A stretch of DNA of 31,342 nucleotides, taken from NCBI GenBank assembly GCA_937926875.1, contig CALBAX010000093.1, forward strand, positions 1-31,342. Direction: 5' to 3'. This DNA comes from an uncultured Desulfovibrio sp. (GTDB taxonomy: Bacteria; Desulfobacterota; Desulfovibrionia; Desulfovibrionales; Desulfovibrionaceae). Positions 15,863-24,752 of the stretch are shown piece by piece (position 1 is the stretch's first letter; each line of letters starts with the position of its first letter). The position numbers and the translations under genes are program-made. The notes beneath the pieces were generated by a model. It had not been told where the DNA came from. It was given only the letters and a program-made list of their open reading frames with translations, and searched no databases.

Positions 15863-17005
15863 ATGGATACGATCACGAAAGAAAACCTGCTTGCCCGCCG
15901 CCGCTTCCTTGCCGGTGGTCTGGCCGTCGGAGCGGCCGCCCTTCTGTCTTCTCCTCTGCGCGGCATGGTCCATGCCGCGACGCTGTCCGTCCCATCCGCC
16001 CCAGAAAGGACGCAGCAGCCCCAGTCCCTGCCGCAACGCCATCTCGGTTCCCTGCAGGTCTCTGCCATCGGCCTTGGCTGCCTGCCCATGGTAGGCTACT
16101 ACGGCGGCACCTATGCCAAAAAGGACATGATCGCCCTGATCCGGCGGGCATACGACAGCGGCGTGACCTTTTTCGACACTGCCGAGGTCTACGGCCCCTA
16201 CACCAGTGAGGAATGGGTGGGCGAAGCCCTGGCCCCGGTGCGCGACAAGGTCATCATCGCCACCAAATTCGGCTTTGGTGTCGAAGAAGGCCAGCCCACG
16301 GCCCTCAACAGCCGCCCTGATCACATCCGGCGGGCCGTGGAAGGTTCCCTGCGGCGCCTGCGCACCGACCGCATCGATTTGCTGTACCAGCATCGTGTGG
16401 ACCCCAAGGTCCCCATGGAAGACGTGGCCGGCACGGTGAAAGACCTCATCCGGGAAGGCAAGGTCCTGCACTTCGGCCTGTCCGAGGCCAGCGCCGCGTC
16501 CATCCGGCGGGCCCATGCCGTCCAGCCTGTCAGCGCCGTGCAGAGCGAATACTCCCTTCTGTGGCGTGAACCGGAGACCAAGATATTCCCCACCTTGCGG
16601 GAACTGGGCATCGGCCTTGTCCCCTACTGCCCCCTGGGGCGGGGGTTCCTGACCGGCGCCATCGACGAGAACAGCCGCTTCACCACAGGGCGCCTGTCCA
16701 CCCTGCCGCAGTTCACCCCGGAAGCCCTGAAGCACAACATGCCCCTGCCGCGTCTGATCCACACCTGGGCCGAACGCAAGCATTGCACCATGTCCCAGTT
16801 CGCCATTGCCTGGCTTTTGGCCCAGGCCCCCTGGATCGCCCCCATCCCCGGCACGACCGATCCGGCCCATCTCGACGATTTCCTCGGCGGTGCCACCGTG
16901 AGCCTGACGCCTGCGGAACTGGAGGGATTCGAGCGGGAATACGCCGGGATCACGCTCATGGGGCACCGAGCTGACGCCTTCACGGAAAGCCAGATCGACA
17001 AGTAA
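15863..17005 (+). CDS. Aldo/keto reductase with twin-arginine signal
   Basis: A 380-residue aldo/keto reductase. The N-terminus has a twin-arginine type signal: ARRRFLA at 11-17, a hydrophobic stretch GGLAVGAAALL, and a likely cleavage site near VHA-A (36-39). The enzyme domain follows: GLGCLPMVGYYGG, catalytic Asp and Tyr in FFDTAEVYGPY, Lys in ATKFGFG, His in LLYQHRVD, and the NADPH-binding region PIPGTTDPAHLDD. It resembles the AKR11/AKR13-like general oxidoreductases. GGAGG lies seven bases before the ATG. Tat export would place a cofactor-binding enzyme, folded with its cofactor, in the periplasm, which is unusual because soluble NADPH is absent there. The gene is single and ends before a bidirectional terminator. 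The substrate is unknown. Confidence 0.92.
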   Translation: MDTITKENLLARRRFLAGGLAVGAAALLSSPLRGMVHAATLSVPSAPERTQQPQSLPQRHLGSLQVSAIGLGCLPMVGYYGGTYAKKDMIALIRRAYDSGVTFFDTAEVYGPYTSEEWVGEALAPVRDKVIIATKFGFGVEEGQPTALNSRPDHIRRAVEGSLRRLRTDRIDLLYQHRVDPKVPMEDVAGTVKDLIREGKVLHFGLSEASAASIRRAHAVQPVSAVQSEYSLLWREPETKIFPTLRELGIGLVPYCPLGRGFLTGAIDENSRFTTGRLSTLPQFTPEALKHNMPLPRLIHTWAERKHCTMSQFAIAWLLAQAPWIAPIPGTTDPAHLDDFLGGATVSLTPAELEGFEREYAGITLMGHRADAFTESQIDK

Positions 17006-17076
17006 CACCGGAAGGGCAAGGACGCCGTCACGCGGCAGCACGCACGGCGGGCAGGGCAAGACCTGGAAAGGACGCG

Positions 17077-17110
17077 GCTGCAGACAGGCCGTTCCCGTCC
17101 GGTCTGCAGC
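17077..17110 (+). other. Stem-loop downstream of the aldo/keto reductase
   Basis: Perfect 9-bp arms GCTGCAGAC (17077-17085) and GTCTGCAGC (17102-17110), with a GC-rich loop and no T-run. It lies in the 220-base gap after the aldo/keto reductase, which otherwise shows no gene. Confidence 0.4.
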
Positions 17111-17226
17111 CCATGAACGCCACCCTGCCGCACAGGCCGGGACAGCATCCCGGCATCGGGAGCGCCGCAGAGCATTTTCAGCTCCATGCCCGCGAGGCAT
17201 CCGCCACAGGCCGGAGCCCATAACGC

Positions 17227-17259
17227 AAAAGAGCCCCTGCGCCAGGCAGGGGCTCTTTT
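17227..17259. terminator. Bidirectional intrinsic terminator
   Basis: Perfect 14-bp arms AAAAGAGCCCCTGC and GCAGGGGCTCTTTT with loop GCCAG. T-runs follow the stem on both strands, so it can end both the rightward aldo/keto reductase transcript and the leftward liv transcript. Confidence 0.92.
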
Positions 17260-17278
17260 CTGTACAGGGTCGGGAGAC

Positions 17279-17989
<711 letters not shown>

Positions 17990-17990
17990 A

Positions 17991-18764
17991 TTACCACGTC
18001 TCGGAATCGTCGGAACCCAGGTATGCCTCGATGACCGCAGGATGGTTGCGGACATGGTCGGGTGAGCCCTGGGCGATGAGGGTGCCGTTTTCCAGCACCA
18101 CAAGGTGTTCACATATTTTCATGACCAAGCGCATATCGTGCTCGATGAGCAGCACGGTGATGCCGCGGTCGCGGATGGCCGCGATGGTGTCCACCAGGGC
18201 CACGGTCTCCTGGTCGTTCATGCCGCCCGCGGGCTCGTCCAGGATCAGCAGACGGGGATCGGAGGCCAGGGCGCGGGCGATCTCCAGCAGGCGCTGGTTG
18301 CCGTAGGAAAGGCTGCTGGCGGCCTCGGCGTAATGGTCGGCCAGGCCCACGAACTCCAGCTCTTCCATGCAGCGTTCCACAGCGGCCTTCTCCTCGCGGC
18401 GCTGCCAGGGCGTGTGCAGCATGGAGGACAAAAAGCCGGACTTCAGACGGCAGTGACGGCCGGCCAGCACATTTTCGAGCGCAGGCAGCTTGCCGAACAG
18501 GCGGATGCTCTGGAAAGTACGGGCAATGCCCATCTCCACGATGTTGTGCGGGCGCTTGCCGGTGATGTCACGGCCGCCGAACGAGATGCTGCCGTGTTCG
18601 GGCTTGTAGTTGCCCGTGATGCAGTTGAAGACCGTGGTCTTGCCCGCCCCGTTGGGCCCGATGAGGCCCACCACGCTGCCCTGCTCCACCGAGAAGGACA
18701 GCTCGTTGATGGCGATCAGGCCACCGAAGATCTTGCTGATCTCATGCAGTTCCAGCAGGCTCAT
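17991..18764 (-). CDS. livG: Branched-chain amino acid ABC transporter ATPase LivG
   Basis: A 257-residue ABC ATPase. Walker A is GPNGAGKTT, the signature is LSYGNQR (the form usual in LivG), Walker B is LLILDEPAGG and the switch histidine is in LLIEHDM. MGIARTFQSIRLF is a typical LivG segment. It starts with an ATGA overlap on the livM stop, and livF follows after one base. Drives uptake together with LivF. Confidence 0.97.
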   Translation of the reverse strand: MSLLELHEISKIFGGLIAINELSFSVEQGSVVGLIGPNGAGKTTVFNCITGNYKPEHGSISFGGRDITGKRPHNIVEMGIARTFQSIRLFGKLPALENVLAGRHCRLKSGFLSSMLHTPWQRREEKAAVERCMEELEFVGLADHYAEAASSLSYGNQRLLEIARALASDPRLLILDEPAGGMNDQETVALVDTIAAIRDRGITVLLIEHDMRLVMKICEHLVVLENGTLIAQGSPDHVRNHPAVIEAYLGSDDSETW

Positions 18765-19789
18765 GCGCGGCCTCCCTCCTTCTCCGCAGCGTGGGCAGCT
18801 TCCGCCAGGCGGCCCGCGTCGCTGTCGGCCGCGGCGCAGGCGCGGGCCTTGATGGCCTCCAGCAGCGCTGCCACGCCGTAACGGCGGCTCTTGGGCGGCA
18901 TGAGGCCCTGGGGACGCCAGATCATCATCAGCATCATGGCCAGGCCAAAGATGAGCATGCGCGCACCGGAGAACTCGCGCAGCAGCTCGGGCAGGCCGAT
19001 GAACAGGAAAGCGCTCACCAGCACCCCCAACTGGCTGCCGCCCGAGAGGATGACCACGGCGAAAATGATGACGGATTCCATGAAGTTGAAGGACTCCGGC
19101 GCGATGGTGGTCATCTTGGCGGCGTAGAGGGTACCGGCCATACCGGCCCAGAAGGCGCCCAGCACGAAGGCCATGAGCTTGTAATGGGTCACGTTGATGC
19201 CGCAGCCTTCGGCGGCCACGTCATCTTCCTTGATGCAGTTGAGGGCACGGCCGATGCGCGAACGCCACAGGCCGTAGAACAGCAGCAGGCTGACGCCCAC
19301 CATGCCCCAGACCAGATAGTAGAAATGCAGGGGCTTGAAGATGCGGAAGCCGAAGAACACCGGGCGGCTGATGCCGAAGATGCCGTTGGAGCCGCCGGTC
19401 AGGCCGCCCACGTCGTTGATGAGCGCGATGCGCACGATCTCCACGATGCCGATGGTCACGATGAGCAGATAGTCACCGCGCAGGTGGATGATGGGCCGCG
19501 CCACCACCAGGGCGAACAGGGCCGCCGCACAGCCTGCCACCGGCATGGTCAGGAAGATGGGCCAGTGGTACAGGGTGTTCAGGATGGCCGTGCTGTACGC
19601 CCCTACGGCGAAGAAGGCGGCATGCCCCATATGGAAGATGCCGGCCTGCCCCAGGATGACGTTGAGCGAAAGGGCCAGCAGGGCATACAGGCCGATGCTG
19701 ACGCACACGTCCGTCCAGTAGGGATTGGTGAACAGCGGCAGGAGCAGCAGGGCCGCCGCCAGCGCGACGATGACGATGGTGCGGTTCAT
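18761..19789 (-). CDS. livM: Branched-chain amino acid ABC transporter permease LivM
   Basis: A 342-residue inner-membrane permease with about eight to ten hydrophobic segments. Family motifs: LSLNVILGQAGIFHMGHAAFFAVGAYSTA, LRGDYLLIVTIGIVEIVR and the EAA-like coupling loop INDVGGLTGGSNG with GRALNCIKEDDVAAEGCGIN. The C-terminal tail after MPPKSRRYG is charged and Ala-rich (to residue 342) and is longer than in many homologues. The ATG at 19789 overlaps the livH stop as ATGA. The much longer upstream frame is antisense-like read-through of livH in another frame and is not used. Confidence 0.96.
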   Translation of the reverse strand: MNRTIVIVALAAALLLLPLFTNPYWTDVCVSIGLYALLALSLNVILGQAGIFHMGHAAFFAVGAYSTAILNTLYHWPIFLTMPVAGCAAALFALVVARPIIHLRGDYLLIVTIGIVEIVRIALINDVGGLTGGSNGIFGISRPVFFGFRIFKPLHFYYLVWGMVGVSLLLFYGLWRSRIGRALNCIKEDDVAAEGCGINVTHYKLMAFVLGAFWAGMAGTLYAAKMTTIAPESFNFMESVIIFAVVILSGGSQLGVLVSAFLFIGLPELLREFSGARMLIFGLAMMLMMIWRPQGLMPPKSRRYGVAALLEAIKARACAAADSDAGRLAEAAHAAEKEGGRA

Positions 19790-20691
19790 AGCTTGTCGGC
19801 CGTCCTTTCGCCCAGGATGCCCGTGGGACGGATGATCAGGATGAGGATCAGCACCGTGAAGGCGATGGCGTCCTTCCAGGCGATGGCGATGTAGCCGGCG
19901 GCCAGGGCCTCGATGACGCCCAGCAGCAGGCCGCCGATCATGGCACCGGGGATGTTGCCGATACCGCCCAGGATGGCGGCGGTGAAGGCCTTGAGGCCGT
20001 AAGACCAGCCCATGGTGAAATCGATCTGGCCGTAGTAGATGCCCACCATGAGGCCGGCGGCGCCGCCCAGGCCGGGACCGATGAAGAAGACCAGGGAGAT
20101 GATGCGGTCCACATTGATGCCCATGAGGCGGGCCGCGCCCTGGTCGATGGCCACGGCACGCACGGCCGCGCCGATGCGGGTGCGCTGGATGAAGGCCCAC
20201 AGGGCCAGCATCAGGATCACGCTGGCCGCGATGACCATCAGGCGCACGCCGGGGACGGCGATGCCGAAGAGGTCAACGGTGAAGTCCGGGCGCAGCCAGT
20301 CGGGATAGACATAGAAGCGCGCGCCGTAGACCAGCATGACGGCGTTCTGGAAAAAAATGGAGGCGCCCAGGGCGGACACCACGGCCGAAAGGCGCCCGGC
20401 CTTGCGCAGGGGACGATAGGCGGTGCGTTCCAGCAGGCAGCCGATGATGGCCACCATGATGCCCACCATGATGAAGACCGCCAGCACGGCCACCACCGGC
20501 GGCAGCACGCCCGCCAGGTTGCAGCTCACCAGCAGGGTCAGGCCCAGATAGGCGCCGATGGTGAACAGATCGCCATGCGCGAAGTTGATGAGCTTGAGCA
20601 CGCCATAGACCATGGTGTAGCCCAGGGCCACCAGCGCGTAGATGCCGCCCACGGCAAGGCCGTTCAAAAGTTGTTGAAAAAACTGTTCCAT
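19786..20691 (-). CDS. livH: Branched-chain amino acid ABC transporter permease LivH
   Basis: A 301-residue inner-membrane permease. It begins MEQFFQQLLNGLAVGGIYALVALGYTMVYG, followed by LINFAHGDLFTIGAY, both diagnostic of LivH, and contains the coupling loop RAVAIDQGAARLMGINVDR. About eight membrane segments. Forms the channel with LivM. It is 75 bases downstream of livK, with a strong hairpin in that gap. Confidence 0.97.
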   Translation of the reverse strand: MEQFFQQLLNGLAVGGIYALVALGYTMVYGVLKLINFAHGDLFTIGAYLGLTLLVSCNLAGVLPPVVAVLAVFIMVGIMVAIIGCLLERTAYRPLRKAGRLSAVVSALGASIFFQNAVMLVYGARFYVYPDWLRPDFTVDLFGIAVPGVRLMVIAASVILMLALWAFIQRTRIGAAVRAVAIDQGAARLMGINVDRIISLVFFIGPGLGGAAGLMVGIYYGQIDFTMGWSYGLKAFTAAILGGIGNIPGAMIGGLLLGVIEALAAGYIAIAWKDAIAFTVLILILIIRPTGILGERTADKL

Positions 20692-20721
20692 GTCTCGGTC
20701 ATGCGCCCCACGGCGCAGTTT

Positions 20722-20752
20722 GCGGGGCGGCGTTCACTGCCCGCCGCCCCGC
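20722..20752 (-). promoter_or_regulatory. Intercistronic hairpin between livK and livH
   Basis: Perfect 11-bp GC-only arms GCGGGGCGGCG (20722-20732) and CGCCGCCCCGC (20742-20752) with a nine-base loop. No T-run follows, so full termination is unlikely. Its position after the binding-protein gene suits partial transcription stop or protection of the livK mRNA 3' end, giving more binding protein than permease. Confidence 0.65.
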
Positions 20753-20766
20753 TTCGGATGACGTGT

Positions 20767-21882
20767 CTATCGAGCCTGGAGCTCGAACTTGCCTGCGTTG
20801 TCCACCTTGTAGATGCGGTAGAAATCGCCCACGCGGTCGCCCTTTTCGTCAAAGCCCATCTTGCCGGACAGGGTGGGCAGATCCTTGAGCTGCTTGAGCC
20901 ATGCGGCGATCTTTTCGGGATCGTCGTTGCCCTTGGCGATGGCGGCCTCAAGCACCTTGTAGGCGTCACCGGCCAGCACGGCCCACACGGAGACGGGCAC
21001 GGTCTTGTAGCGGTCCTTGAAGGCCTTCAGGAAGTTCTTGGCCTCGGCGGTATCCATGTCCTGCGGCAGCGGCGGGCTCACGAAAAAGTAGCCGGCGGCG
21101 GCTTCAGGGCCGGCGATCTTGACCAGATCCTGATGGTTGGCGGCGTCACCGCCCATCATGGGCACGTCCCAGCCCATTTCCTTCTTCTGGCGCAGCAGCA
21201 TGCCCGTTTCGGGGTAGTAGCCGGTGAAGAAGATCAGGTCGGGGCTGGCGGCCTTCAGCTTGGTCAGGATGGCGGTGTAGTCACGCTCGCCGGGGGTCAG
21301 GGCATCATAGAAGATGATCTTCACGCCGGATTTTTCCAGGGCCGCCTGGCTTTCTTCGGCCAGGCCCTTGGCATAGGAGGAATTGTCGTGCAGCAGGGCC
21401 ACCTTCTTGTAACCGGCCTTGATGATGGCGGCGGCAGCGGCCTTGCCCTGGGCGTCGTCACGCGGACAGGTACGGAAGAAGAGCGGCAGGCCCTTCTCGG
21501 TCAGGCGCACGCTGGTGGAACCGGTACCGATCTGTACCAGCTCGGATTCGGCAAGGATGTTCTGGGTGGCTTCGGTCACGGCGGAGCCGTAGGTACCGAT
21601 GACGGCCACCACCCCGGCAGAGGCCAGCTTCTGGGCCGCCAGGGCAGCGGTGCGCGGGTCACCGGCGTCATCTTCCACCACCAGTTCCACCTTGCTGCCG
21701 TTGATGCCGCCCCTGGCATTGGTCTCATCCACGAGCAGGCTCACGATATTTTTCATGTCCTGCCCTTCAGAAGCCCATTTGCCCGTCAACGGACACATCA
21801 GACCGATTTTGATGTCGCCCGCCAGAACCAGCGAAGGCACAAGCAAGGCTACCACTCCCAGCAAAAGCCCGAGCTTTTTCAT
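20767..21882 (-). CDS. livK: Branched-chain amino acid ABC transporter substrate-binding protein
   Basis: A 371-residue periplasmic binding protein, first gene of the liv operon. Residues 1-21 are a Sec signal (MKKLGLLLGVVALLVPSLVLA, cut before GDIKIGL). The mature part has the type I periplasmic-binding fold of the Leu/Ile/Val family: GLMCPLTGKWASEGQDMKN, VVAVIGTYGSAVTEATQ, a serine/threonine-rich ligand site region IGTGSTSVR, and FFTGYYPETGMLLRQ. The ligand could be a branched-chain or another amino acid; sequence alone does not settle it. The start ATG at 21882 has GGAG nine bases upstream; the longer frame to 21993 covers a terminator and is not used. Confidence 0.95.
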   Translation of the reverse strand: MKKLGLLLGVVALLVPSLVLAGDIKIGLMCPLTGKWASEGQDMKNIVSLLVDETNARGGINGSKVELVVEDDAGDPRTAALAAQKLASAGVVAVIGTYGSAVTEATQNILAESELVQIGTGSTSVRLTEKGLPLFFRTCPRDDAQGKAAAAAIIKAGYKKVALLHDNSSYAKGLAEESQAALEKSGVKIIFYDALTPGERDYTAILTKLKAASPDLIFFTGYYPETGMLLRQKKEMGWDVPMMGGDAANHQDLVKIAGPEAAAGYFFVSPPLPQDMDTAEAKNFLKAFKDRYKTVPVSVWAVLAGDAYKVLEAAIAKGNDDPEKIAAWLKQLKDLPTLSGKMGFDEKGDRVGDFYRIYKVDNAGKFELQAR

Positions 21883-21940
21883 AAGGTACTCTCCCAAAGG
21901 TACGAGTTGTTGCAAGCGGACAGCATATCCGAAAACGCAC

Positions 21941-21986
21941 AAAAGAAAAAGCCCTTTCCTCTTTCCCCGTCCGGGGCGGAAAGGGC
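21941..21986 (-). terminator. Intrinsic terminator of the HPt-like gene
   Basis: On the minus strand GCCCTTTCC (21986-21978) and GGAAAGGGC (21959-21951) pair, with an inner GGGG/CCCC stem (21971-21976 region), followed by TTTTTCTTTT (21950-21941). It separates the HPt-like gene from the liv operon 58 bases before livK. Confidence 0.85.
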
Positions 21987-22074
21987 CTTCCACGACAGTT
22001 GCAACGATGGAAAAAAAAGGACTTTTTTGCCCTTCCCGGCATCAGGGGCGCGGGACGGGCGGAAAAACATCTGC

Positions 22075-22413
22075 TTATTGCGCGGCCACCGTGGCCATGG
22101 CCACCAGGGTATCCGTGGTGATGCTGTCGAAACGGTGCAGGGCCACCGTGGTGTCCGCACCGGCCTTGATGGCTATCTCAAGCTCCAGCGCGACCGCCGC
22201 CAGCGCCTTGCCGCCCAGTTTGGCGGCAGCTTCACGCGTGGCATGGACCATGGCGCGGGCTTCTTCCTGCTGGCCGTTCTTCAGCGCTACCGAGACCCTG
22301 ACAGGGGTGTCCCGTTCCGTCTCGATGAAGTTCCGCAGCAGCTTCACATAGAGCCCGCGCGTGGTATCCACGCGCGCCATGGCTTCCTTCCAGTCAAGGA
22401 TTGCTTCGCTCAT
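22075..22413 (-). CDS. HPt-domain-like protein
   Basis: A 112-residue, all-helical protein that fits a histidine phosphotransfer (HPt) domain: VSVALKNGQQEEARAMVHATREAAAKLGGKALAAVALELE (in two helices, about residues 40-80) has the pattern seen around the phosphorylated His, with H57 as the candidate. The usual HxxKG reads H-A-T-R-E here, so Lys is Arg and Gly is Glu. It could be a real phosphorelay component with an altered site, or a degenerate HPt that only binds response regulators. The start ATG at 22413 has AAAGG close upstream; a TTG start at 22464 is less likely. No kinase or receiver gene is near. It lies 95 bases after the amidohydrolase gene and ends at a strong terminator. Confidence 0.75.
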   Translation of the reverse strand: MSEAILDWKEAMARVDTTRGLYVKLLRNFIETERDTPVRVSVALKNGQQEEARAMVHATREAAAKLGGKALAAVALELEIAIKAGADTTVALHRFDSITTDTLVAMATVAAQ

Positions 22414-22508
22414 AACCTTTCCCGTTATTGCTCGTTCTGATGATTCGGTGAAAATGGAGGACAACTGTCGTGGAAGGCCGGAGACATGCCGGCCGAAATA
22501 GCATGGGA

Positions 22509-23711
22509 TCAGATGGAGAGGCTTTCAGGCAGCACACTGAAAACAGCCCTGCTCCCGGGCTCGAGGCGCCCGTGTCCGGCAAGGCCCAGCGCGGCGGCCC
22601 CGTTCACAGTGAGGCACCGTATCAGGGCCTGCGGGGCAACGTCCAGCCTTTCGCGCAAAAAAACAGCTTCCTGGCGCACATCCAGATCCGTGTTGGAGCT
22701 GAGGCCGTCCGTGCCCAGACAGCACAGCAGTCCGGACTCCAGCAGCGAGGCCACGGGCGCCGTGCCCACGGCCAGATGCTCGTTGGAACGGGGGCACAGG
22801 CACAAGGCGCTGCCGCTGGCGGCCAGGGCCGTCACCTCGGCGGGCTCCAGCTGCACGCCGTGCACGGCCAGCGTGCCCGGGCCCAGCAGTCCCAGCCGCA
22901 TGGCATAGGCCACGGGGCGCAGGTGCGGCACGGCCCAGTCTTCCGGCAGCACCATGCCCCGGTAGCAGTCCCACAGGGGGCCCTCACCGGCAAGCAGCAG
23001 GCGCGTCTCGTCCTCGGATTCCGCCAGATGCAGCGCGAAGGGGCGCCCTTTCAGGCGGCACCACTGCCGCGCGTCCTGCAGCACGCGGGCATCCGTGGAA
23101 TACAGGGCGTGCCCGGCCGGGGCACAGCGTGCGGCCACTCCGGGCCGCTCTTCCAGCAGGGCCCGGCAGCGCGGCGGCCAGGGGCGCCCGTCGTCGATAA
23201 AGGGGGCCTGGCCGCCGAACCACTCGCAAAAATGGGTCACGCCCATGCCTTCCGCCCGCACGGCGGCATCCACCGCCAGCAGGCCGTCCCCGGCATAATC
23301 GCCCACATGGGCCGTGCCCGCCGCGGCCATGTCCCGGCAGGCCAGGGCCAGGGCCGTGCCGTCGTGCTCTTCGCGCAACAGGGCGATGAGGCTGCGCAGC
23401 CAGGCCGTGAAGCCCGCGCCGAACAGCGTCCGGCCCGCCGTATGCGACAGTTGCAGGTGGCAATGGGCATTGATGCTTCCGGGCATCAGGGCCACGTCGC
23501 CCATGTCCGTCACCGGGGTCCCGGCAGGCACGCGCACGCTCTTCCAGGGCAGCACGTCCAGGACGCGTCCGTCGCGTACCAGCAGCGCCGCGTTGTCCAG
23601 CCCCTTGAGGGGACGAAAAAGGTCGCGGCCCGTGGCGGGGCGCTCCCCGAGCATGTCCAGGATGGTCCGGGCGCGGATGATGCGGAGCCGGGCGTCATGT
23701 TCTTGCAGCAT
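22509..23711 (-). CDS. Amidohydrolase, possibly aminodeoxyfutalosine deaminase
   Basis: A 400-residue metal-dependent amidohydrolase. Metal site: HxH at H83/H85 in SINAHCHLQLSH, H228 in ALHLAESEDE, HALYST near 201, a further HG in LAVHGVQLEP, and the Asp in CLGTDGLSSN. This is the S-adenosylhomocysteine/aminofutalosine deaminase group. The stretch after the HxH, with FGAGFTAWLRSLI, resembles aminodeoxyfutalosine deaminase (MqnX) of the futalosine menaquinone pathway, which is expected in Desulfovibrio. No other mqn gene is in the window, so the specific substrate is an inference. The gene starts six bases after the yitT-like stop and is likely coupled to it. Cytoplasmic, full length. Confidence 0.85.
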   Translation of the reverse strand: MLQEHDARLRIIRARTILDMLGERPATGRDLFRPLKGLDNAALLVRDGRVLDVLPWKSVRVPAGTPVTDMGDVALMPGSINAHCHLQLSHTAGRTLFGAGFTAWLRSLIALLREEHDGTALALACRDMAAAGTAHVGDYAGDGLLAVDAAVRAEGMGVTHFCEWFGGQAPFIDDGRPWPPRCRALLEERPGVAARCAPAGHALYSTDARVLQDARQWCRLKGRPFALHLAESEDETRLLLAGEGPLWDCYRGMVLPEDWAVPHLRPVAYAMRLGLLGPGTLAVHGVQLEPAEVTALAASGSALCLCPRSNEHLAVGTAPVASLLESGLLCCLGTDGLSSNTDLDVRQEAVFLRERLDVAPQALIRCLTVNGAAALGLAGHGRLEPGSRAVFSVLPESLSI

Positions 23712-23717
23712 AGGGCA

Positions 23718-24581
23718 TCAATTCCGGCGCGAGAATTGTCCGCCGGACACGTAAAAGGTGTTCTCCACCACGAACAGGGCCTTGGGGTCCACCATGAAGA
23801 CCAGGTTCTCCAGGCGCTTGAGCGCCACGTTGTTGGTCACGGTGAGCAGGATCTCCCTGTCGCCGCCGGAATAGGCCCCCTTGCCGCGGATCAGGGTCAC
23901 GCCGAAACGCTCGCTGACCAGGATGGCCTCGCTGATCTCCTCGCCATGATCGGAAATGATCATCACCAGTTTGCGGTGGTTGAACAGCCCCACCACATAT
24001 TCCAGCGTGTTGGCCGAGATGAACATCATGATGGTGGAGGCGATGATGGTGTCCAGCGACAGGCGGAACGCGCCCGCCAGGAAAATGCAGATGTTGACCG
24101 CAAAACTGAACTGCCCGATGGGGATGTTCCAGCGCTGTTTCAGAGCCACGGCGATGATGTCCGTCCCGCCGCTGCTGCCCAGGGTGCGCAGCATCATGCC
24201 GACACCGGCACCGTGCAGCACGCCGGCCGCCACGGCCGCGTACACTTCATTGTTGATGGGGATCTGGAAGTTGACGAACATGCCGAAAATGGTGGTGCAG
24301 ATGGTACCGTAGGCCGTATAGAGCAGGAAACGCCGCCCCACGAAGAACCAGCCCCAGACCCAGATGGGGATGGAGAGCAGCAGGTACCAGACCAGCGGCG
24401 TCAGCAGGTCGGTGCTGTAGAACACCAGCAGGGCCATGCCCAGGACGCCGCCCGAGAGCATGGAGTGCTGGGCCACCACGCTCGAGATGCATACCGTGAC
24501 GAAAAAAGCGCCGATGGTCAGCCAGAGCAGGTTCCACCAGACGGACTCGGCGAGCCTGTTATTGTATGTTTTCAGCTTCAT
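23718..24581 (-). CDS. YitT-family membrane protein (DUF161/DUF2179)
   Basis: A 287-residue inner-membrane protein. The first about 200 residues hold five or six membrane segments (NLLWLTIGAFFVTVCISSVV, PLVWYLLLSIPIWVWGWFF and others), with the family motif GSSGGTDIIAVALKQRWNIPIGQ. The C-terminal about 80 residues form the cytoplasmic DUF2179 domain (GVTLIRGKGAYSGGDREILLTVT). YitT proteins are of unclear function. GGAG lies close before the ATG. It is the first gene of a pair with the amidohydrolase, so it may move a substrate or product related to that enzyme; this is a guess from position. Confidence 0.93.
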   Translation of the reverse strand: MKLKTYNNRLAESVWWNLLWLTIGAFFVTVCISSVVAQHSMLSGGVLGMALLVFYSTDLLTPLVWYLLLSIPIWVWGWFFVGRRFLLYTAYGTICTTIFGMFVNFQIPINNEVYAAVAAGVLHGAGVGMMLRTLGSSGGTDIIAVALKQRWNIPIGQFSFAVNICIFLAGAFRLSLDTIIASTIMMFISANTLEYVVGLFNHRKLVMIISDHGEEISEAILVSERFGVTLIRGKGAYSGGDREILLTVTNNVALKRLENLVFMVDPKALFVVENTFYVSGGQFSRRN

Positions 24582-24752
24582 GGGTCTCCCGGTTCGAAAT
24601 GGTTACAGTGGAAAGCCGCGTGCCAGCCTTGAAACAGGGACGGGCAGGCCCGTTCCGTCCAAGGCCGCCGCGCTCCGCAAAAGAGCACGACGGCCTCGGC
24701 AGGGACGCAAGGCCCCGAAACAGCAACGGTCCCGGTCCGCCCGGGGATGATC

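Noticed and set aside
22470..24632. 720-codon plus-strand frame
   Set aside because: Antisense to the amidohydrolase and YitT genes, both of which have recognisable motifs; no ribosome binding site or domain.
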